From an uncultured Lachnospiraceae bacterium (lineage in GTDB: Bacteria > Bacillota > Clostridia > Lachnospirales > Lachnospiraceae), in NCBI GenBank assembly GCA_947176965.1, contig CAMWSU010000004.1, positions 1 to 64,000 of the forward strand: a stretch of DNA of 64,000 nucleotides, in the 5' to 3' direction. Shown one piece after another: positions 58,685 to 64,000 of this stretch. Position 1 is the stretch's first letter, and every line of letters begins with the position of its first letter. The notes beneath the pieces are model-generated. The model saw nothing but the letters and a program-made list of their open reading frames with translations, made no database searches and was not told the origin of the DNA. The position numbers and the translations under genes were made by a program.

Positions 58685-59466
58685 TTAGATGATCTGGTAT
58701 TCCGCATAAAGTTTATAACGATATTCTTTATCCTGTGATACTTTGACAATATCTGATGACCGGCCATCTTCACTTAGAAACATGATCAATTTAGCCAACA
58801 TTTCTTCTCCACGTTTTTCTCCAATTTCTTGATTCTCCTGATCTCTCATCAACAATGTCATATACTCATGCCTCCACTCTCTGTTCTTTCTGGCTTCCAT
58901 TACGGCTTCTTCCAGTTTCTCCACATAGGAATCCTCCGTCCTCTTCCCTGCCACATAGTCTAGAAATGCCTTTAGCTCGTCGCTGACATCATCCATTGTT
59001 CCGTCAGCATTCAAAAATATCTTTACCGCTTCGTCGCCCATTGAAATACTGTTGTCTTCTTTACAGATATTTTCAAAAGTATAGATATGTCTTCCCTTCC
59101 CATATGCATCAAAAGGGCAGATAAATATGATATAACTCCTGTTCAGCTTTTTATAATGCTGTCCCTTATCAATTAGCTGCAGGTCAATCATACTCTGGTA
59201 ATAGCGGCTCCTCTTTGGCAGTTCCTTTGTGTCACTTACCTGCATTTCTATGTCATAGACAATATCCTTATTATCCTGTACATATACATCCAGCCTGACA
59301 CTCTGGCATCCACATCCGGCTTAATGCTTTTCTGCAGTTCCGGGTACTCGATGCGGTCAATCTTCAAGTCCGGAAGAATTCTCTGCAATAATTCTTTGCA
59401 CAATTCCGGATTCTGCATAATCTTTCCAAACAGAAAATCATTGCTGGAAAACTCCTTTTGTCCCAC
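58685..59466 (-). pseudogene. Rpn/PD-(D/E)XK nuclease family putative transposase, frameshifted
   Basis: ORFs 59248-59466 (FSSNDFLFGKIMQNPELCKELLQRILPDLKIDRIEYPELQKSIKPDVDAR) and 58685-59245 (MQVSDTKELPKRSRYYQSMIDLQLIDKGQHYKKLNRSYIIFICPFD) are one gene split by a -1 shift near 59301. Confidence 0.88.
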
Positions 59467-59489
59467 AACCTTTGCTGTCTACTAATCAT

Positions 59490-59519
59490 ATTATACACAG
59501 ACTTCCGGCAAATTACAAT
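59490..59519 (-). promoter_or_regulatory. Promoter P3 of the recurrent promoter family (Rpn gene)
   Basis: Minus strand ATTGTAATTTGCCGGAAGTCTGTGTATAAT. Confidence 0.7.
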
Positions 59520-59559
59520 AATCCAAGAATCATCATGACTTTCTTGTACCTTTTCGCCC

Positions 59560-59579
59560 TTACTTATGATACGGTTCCC
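59560..59579 (-). repeat. Proximal (in-gene) copy of the rlmH 3'-end direct repeat
   Basis: GGGAACCGTATCATAAGTAA on the minus strand, covering EPYHK-stop. Confidence 0.9.
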
Positions 59580-60039
59580 GGTTCATGATCCGAAACGCGC
59601 GGTAAATCTGCTCTGTTAAGATCACGCGCATCAACTGGTGCGGAAATGTCATGTCCGAAAAGCTGATCTTTTCATCCGCACGCGAAAGAATCCGTTCATG
59701 AAGTCCAAGCGATCCCCCGATAACAAAAACGATCCTGCTTTTTCCCGCGCCCATCCATGCTTCCATGTGGCGCGAAAAATTCACAGAATCATACTTTTTT
59801 CCCTCTATTGCAAGCGCAACGACATAATCGTCCGGGCGAAGTGCCTTTTCAATGCGCTCCGCCTCTTTTTGCCTGACTAGTTCATCCTCTCGCTCAGAGG
59901 CATGTTCTTTTGTCTTTTCATCCGCAACCTCTATGATGCGGAAATCACAGTATTTTGACAGACGCTTTGCATATTCCGCGACCGCATCGCGAAAAAAAGC
60001 TTCCTTGCATTTGCCGACACAGACAACGGACAGATTCAT
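59560..60039 (-). CDS. rlmH: 23S rRNA (pseudouridine1915-N3)-methyltransferase RlmH
   Basis: VVCVGKCKEAFFRDAVAEYAKRLSKYC; IVFVIGGSLGLHERILSRADEKISFSDMTFPHQLMRVILTEQIYRAFRIMNREPYHK. Confidence 0.97.
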   Translation of the reverse strand: MNLSVVCVGKCKEAFFRDAVAEYAKRLSKYCDFRIIEVADEKTKEHASEREDELVRQKEAERIEKALRPDDYVVALAIEGKKYDSVNFSRHMEAWMGAGKSRIVFVIGGSLGLHERILSRADEKISFSDMTFPHQLMRVILTEQIYRAFRIMNREPYHK

Positions 60040-61001
60040 TCAAACAACTCCTGATATACAGTCTCCGCTAAGTCGTCAAGATAGGCTTCCTCCGTCTCCT
60101 GAAACTCAGCGGCAATTTTTTTCTTGATCACTTCCGTACGCTTAAAAAAGCGTATTTCATCGGCGTCCGCTTCCTCAAGTCCCGACGCTTCATCTACAAG
60201 CTCCGCTGTCAAATGTTCTTTCACCCAAGTATGGATCCGCTCCGTCAGCTTGTCCTCGTCCGACGCCTCCGCGCGGGATTTGCGCGCGTCCTTTAACGAA
60301 TAAACGCCAAACCCGATAAAAAAGAGAAAGAGCGCAAACATGATCACATTCATCATGATCCGATTTCCGAATTGAATGGGAAGGATACCAAGGTCGATCA
60401 GAATCATCGCGATACAGCCGAGTATCCCGAACACAAGCAGCACCTCGCCCGAACTTCTTAAGTCGTCCGCCCGTTCACTCTTTTTGCGATATACGCCGCC
60501 GTTTGATACACGCAGATCATTTTCCTGATTTTCGTCATCCGAAGAACTCCCGCCGTTCAAAACGCCCTCTGCGTCTTCTTCCGCTTCCTCACCATCCGCA
60601 GAATCCGCCTGATGCAAAGCTCTTTCATGATTTGAAGCTTTTTCGTCCGATGCCGATTCCGCTTCGTCCCAAATGTCACTGCTGTCCAATGCAGATTCCA
60701 ATCTGTTCTCCGCTTCCGTCGCTGACTCTGCCAGAAATACATGAGCAGCCTGTTTTGCTTTCCGTTCATGTTTCGGAAGAACATAAAGGCATGCCTCCCC
60801 GTCCTCCTGTTCGAAAACGACAGGAATGTCATTATACTCCATAAACTTCTGCATGCGCAAAATCAGCGCTTCTTCCCCGCTGCAGAGTAAGACTTCCTTG
60901 CGTTCCTTAAGGGAAGCCACCAGTTCTGCGCCGCAGTCGGCGCACACCGTAACGCCCTCTTTATATTCATTTTTACAGACCGGACACCACGGCATCGCCA
61001 T
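60036..61001 (-). CDS. Zinc-ribbon membrane protein, hypothetical
   Basis: N-terminal CPVCKNEYKEGVTVCADCGAEL zinc ribbon; two TMs in the C-terminal half. Confidence 0.7.
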   Translation of the reverse strand: MAMPWCPVCKNEYKEGVTVCADCGAELVASLKERKEVLLCSGEEALILRMQKFMEYNDIPVVFEQEDGEACLYVLPKHERKAKQAAHVFLAESATEAENRLESALDSSDIWDEAESASDEKASNHERALHQADSADGEEAEEDAEGVLNGGSSSDDENQENDLRVSNGGVYRKKSERADDLRSSGEVLLVFGILGCIAMILIDLGILPIQFGNRIMMNVIMFALFLFFIGFGVYSLKDARKSRAEASDEDKLTERIHTWVKEHLTAELVDEASGLEEADADEIRFFKRTEVIKKKIAAEFQETEEAYLDDLAETVYQELFE

Positions 61002-61061
61002 TCCCTCCCTGCTGTTACGCTTTTCCTGATGCAGACAATTGCAAAATACAATGGTCTTCCT

Positions 61062-62447
61062 CTATTTTCCGGACAAATACTCGTCGATTCCCTTTGCTGC
61101 CGCCTTGCCCGCGCCCATCGCCAAAATAACCGTCGCTGCGCCCGTCACGGCGTCACCGCCCGCAAATACGCCCTCTTTCTCGGTCTTTCCGTTTTCATCG
61201 TCCGCAATGATACATTTGCGCTTATCCACCGTCAGACCTTCGGTTGTCGCAGAAATCAACGGATTGGGTGATGTGCCGAGCGCCATGATCACCGTATCCA
61301 CATCAATGACAAACTCGCTTCCGGGAACCGGAACCGGACGACGTCTGCCGGATGCATCCGGCTCACCGAGCTCCATTCTGATGCAGCGAATCCCTTTTAC
61401 CCAATTATTCTCATCTTCCAAGATTTCGACCGGATTAGTCAATAAGTCGAAAACAATGCCTTCTTCTTTTGCATGATGCACCTCTTCCACTCTGGCCGGA
61501 AGTTCTTCCTCGCTGCGCCGATACACAATGTGTACTTCCGCTCCGAGTCGAAGCGCGGTTCTCGCCGCATCCATCGCTACATTTCCGCCGCCAACGACCG
61601 CAACTTTTTTACCGCGCATCAGCGGGGTATCCGCCGTTTCGTCAAACGCTTTCATGAGATTGCTTCTCGTCAAATATTCGTTTGCAGAAAAGACACCGTT
61701 TGCCTGCTCACCCGGAATGCTCATGAATTTCGGCAGTCCTGCGCCGGAACCGATAAATACCGCCTCAAATCCCTCGTTCTTCAAAAGTTCATCGACCGTA
61801 ACTGATTTGCCGCCCACACAGTTTGTCTCAATCTTTACGCCAAGCGCCTTCACATTCTCGATTTCTGTGCGTACAACGCTCTCCTTAGGCAGACGGAATT
61901 CGGGAATGCCATAAACAAGCACGCCGCCCGGCTCATGAAGCGCCTCAAAGATCGTCACATCATAGCCCATTTTTGCCAGATCTCCCGCACAGGTAAGACC
62001 GGACGGACCGGAACCGATCACAGCGACCTTCTTTCCCTTCTTTTCCGCAGAAACCTTGGGAACAATCCCGTTTTCTCTCGCCCAATCCGCAACGTAACGC
62101 TCCAGCTTGCCGATGGAGATCGGCTCGCCCTTGATGCCGCGAATGCATTTGCCCTCGCACTGGCTCTCCTGTGGGCACACACGACCACAAACTGCGGGAA
62201 GCGCGCTGGATTCCGATATGATCTCATATGCCTTTTCGATATCGCCAAGCTTTACCTGCTCCACAAACGCCGGAATATTGATCGACACGGGACAGCCCTT
62301 GATACACTGTGCATTCTTGCAGTTGATACAACGGGACGCCTCCTCCATTGCCTCTTCTTTGCCATATCCAAGACATACTTCTTCAAAATTGGTTGCTCTT
62401 ACAGCCGCTTCCTGCTCGGAAACGGGAACTTTCTTTAATACGTCCAT
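61062..62447 (-). CDS. NfnB-like / GltA-type NADPH-dependent oxidoreductase large subunit
   Basis: CINCKNAQCIKGCPVSINIPAFV; VAVIGSGPSGLTCAGDLAKMGYDVTIFEA; adjacent to an NfnA-like FNR subunit. Confidence 0.9.
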   Translation of the reverse strand: MDVLKKVPVSEQEAAVRATNFEEVCLGYGKEEAMEEASRCINCKNAQCIKGCPVSINIPAFVEQVKLGDIEKAYEIISESSALPAVCGRVCPQESQCEGKCIRGIKGEPISIGKLERYVADWARENGIVPKVSAEKKGKKVAVIGSGPSGLTCAGDLAKMGYDVTIFEALHEPGGVLVYGIPEFRLPKESVVRTEIENVKALGVKIETNCVGGKSVTVDELLKNEGFEAVFIGSGAGLPKFMSIPGEQANGVFSANEYLTRSNLMKAFDETADTPLMRGKKVAVVGGGNVAMDAARTALRLGAEVHIVYRRSEEELPARVEEVHHAKEEGIVFDLLTNPVEILEDENNWVKGIRCIRMELGEPDASGRRRPVPVPGSEFVIDVDTVIMALGTSPNPLISATTEGLTVDKRKCIIADDENGKTEKEGVFAGGDAVTGAATVILAMGAGKAAAKGIDEYLSGK

Positions 62448-62476
62448 GATTCAAACCATACCTTTCTGTCTTTTTC

Positions 62477-63376
62477 TCAGTTGCAGTTACCGCATCCGCC
62501 GTGATGGGTGTCTCCTTCTTTTGCGGCAAGATATGCGCGTCCTTCCTCCGTCTTATAGATCTGCTGGCGCTTCATTGCCTCATCAAAATGAACCTTATGC
62601 CCGTCAAACTCCGGTCCGTCCACACAGGCAAATTTCACCTCGTCCCCGACAGTCACACGGCACGCACCGCACATGCCCGTTCCGTCCACCATGATCGGAT
62701 TTAAGCTGACGATGGTAGGAATTTCCAACTCCTCTGTCATTTTACATACGAATTTCATCATGATCATCGGTCCAATTGCGACACAGATGTCATAATGCTT
62801 CCCTTCTTCCGTTACCAAATCCTTGATCGTCTGCGTCACCATACCGCTTCTTCCGTAAGAACCGTCATCAGTGGTCACATAGAGATTTCCCGCAACTTCC
62901 TCCATCTCTTTTTCCAAGATCAGCAGATCCTTTGTCTTTGCACCGACAATGACATCGGCGTCAACACCGTGTTCTTTTAACCACTTCACCTGCGGGTATA
63001 CGGGCGCCGTACCGACACCGCCTGCCACAAAAAGAATTTTTTTGCTGCGAAGCGCCTCATCGGACTCTGCCGTAAGCTCCGACGGACGTCCAAGCGGTCC
63101 GACAAAATCGTGGAAGCTGTCGCCTGCCTTCAGATTTGCCATTTTATAGGTGGACGCTCCGACCGTCTGCAATACGATGGTGACTGTCCCCTTCTCTCTA
63201 TCATAATCACAAATGGTAAGCGGTATGCGCTCACTGTTTTCGTCCGTTCTGACAATCACGAACTGTCCCGGCATACATGCTTCGGCTGTTCTTTTTGCTT
63301 CGACTACCATTTTGTAAATATTGGTCGTCAGTTCCTCTGCCTCTAAAATCTTGTACATTTCCGTTCTCTCCTTCAT
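62477..63376 (-). CDS. NfnA-like sulfide/ferredoxin-NADP reductase FAD/NAD-binding subunit
   Basis: MYKILEAEELTTNIYKMVVEA; KKILFVAGGVGTAPVYPQVKWLKEHG; DGTGMCGACRVTVGDEVKFACVDGPEFDGHKVHFDEAM. Confidence 0.9.
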   Translation of the reverse strand: MKERTEMYKILEAEELTTNIYKMVVEAKRTAEACMPGQFVIVRTDENSERIPLTICDYDREKGTVTIVLQTVGASTYKMANLKAGDSFHDFVGPLGRPSELTAESDEALRSKKILFVAGGVGTAPVYPQVKWLKEHGVDADVIVGAKTKDLLILEKEMEEVAGNLYVTTDDGSYGRSGMVTQTIKDLVTEEGKHYDICVAIGPMIMMKFVCKMTEELEIPTIVSLNPIMVDGTGMCGACRVTVGDEVKFACVDGPEFDGHKVHFDEAMKRQQIYKTEEGRAYLAAKEGDTHHGGCGNCN

Positions 63377-63397
63377 TTTTTACTTCATGCCCCGCCT

Positions 63398-63426
63398 ATC
63401 ATAGCACAATTAAAATCAGAAATCAA
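63398..63426 (-). promoter_or_regulatory. Sigma-A promoter of the nfnAB-like operon, -35 inside the upstream CDS end
   Basis: Minus strand TTGATT-17 nt-TATGAT. Confidence 0.6.
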
Positions 63427-64000
63427 TGACGGTATAATGTCCGTCTGCATCCTGCGCGGTCTGATATAAACGGCCGTACACAACGCTGACCGCATATTTT
63501 GTCTGACTTTGATACCTGCTTCCCGATTCATCCGTGTAATATTCAGATACTAAATAATAAATCTGTCCCTGATAAACGAACGCCGCCTGCGCCTCATACG
63601 AATAAGTCCCCTTCGCTCCGGCAACCTCGCCCGTCATTGCGAGCAGGATCCCCCGATCCGTCAATCCCGATGTGGTGATCAGAAGTGCCTGATACGGGCT
63701 GTAGGGCGGATCGTTCAAATTCAAGTGATACTCCACCTGCGTAATGTTGCTTGCAACACGATCCTCATTATAGGAAATAAAACGATACAGCGTAGCGCCC
63801 AGCGGCATACAGATGTCGCGTGTGTACGGCGTGCTGTTGCTGTCCGGCATCGTGCCGTCCGACGTATAATAAACCGTACCGCCCTGCGGAATCTCCACGC
63901 TGATATATTCCGGCACCGTATAGTCTCCGCCGTCAGGCGTTACGATCGGCTCATTCGGTGGCTCCGCTTCGATCTCAAACTCCCCGCTATGTACTTTGCT
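63416..64000 (-). CDS. Surface protein with chitobiase/beta-hexosaminidase C-terminal-like domain, truncated by right window edge
   Basis: In-frame to the window edge: ...EPPNEPIVTPDGGDYTVPEYISVEIPQGGTVYYTSDGTMPDSNSTPYTRDICMPLG. Confidence 0.75.
   Translation of the reverse strand, partial: SKVHSGEFEIEAEPPNEPIVTPDGGDYTVPEYISVEIPQGGTVYYTSDGTMPDSNSTPYTRDICMPLGATLYRFISYNEDRVASNITQVEYHLNLNDPPYSPYQALLITTSGLTDRGILLAMTGEVAGAKGTYSYEAQAAFVYQGQIYYLVSEYYTDESGSRYQSQTKYAVSVVYGRLYQTAQDADGHYTVIDF

Noticed and set aside
1-64000. CRISPR arrays, rRNA or tRNA genes
   Set aside because: No regularly spaced repeats and no recognisable rRNA or tRNA sequence found by eye; a dedicated scan (tRNAscan-SE, Infernal, CRISPR finder) would be needed for certainty.

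Overview
The window looks like a chromosomal segment from a Clostridia/Lachnospiraceae-type Firmicute, assigned from protein content and synteny only; no database search was run. Most genes lie on the minus strand. Two cell-wall or surface protein genes run off the edges: a GH25 lysozyme with cell-wall-binding repeats at the left and a chitobiase-C-terminal-like domain protein at the right. The conserved core covers rluD-lspA-aroB, sepF, dacF, mgsA-rodA-minEDC-PBP2-mreDCB-radC, miaA-mutL-mutS-miaB, proA-proB, and ybeY-HD-phoH-yqfD-yqfC-pyrimidine nucleoside phosphorylase, with rlmH and an NfnAB-like pair near the right end. The accessory part (about 41.9-59.5 kb) holds a plus-strand Bce-type ABC transporter/two-component module between two remotely similar hypothetical proteins, two lipoproteins, a K+ channel, two XRE regulators (one fused to a BtrH/C39-like domain), and a frameshifted Rpn/PD-(D/E)XK gene. 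The strongest unexplained signals are: (1) an exact 20-bp duplication of the rlmH 3' end bracketing the Rpn pseudogene, resembling an SCC-type attachment site; (2) a 39-bp duplication of a flippase 3' end bracketing a DUF1266-like lipoprotein gene, with only synonymous differences; (3) a highly structured ~145-nt inverted-repeat element between mutS and mutL; (4) four near-identical promoters, including spacer sequence, in the accessory region; (5) a decayed chimeric toxin-antitoxin remnant between miaB and proA; (6) a membrane HD-like protein in the PgpH position that appears to lack catalytic residues. No rRNA, tRNA or CRISPR array was recognised.
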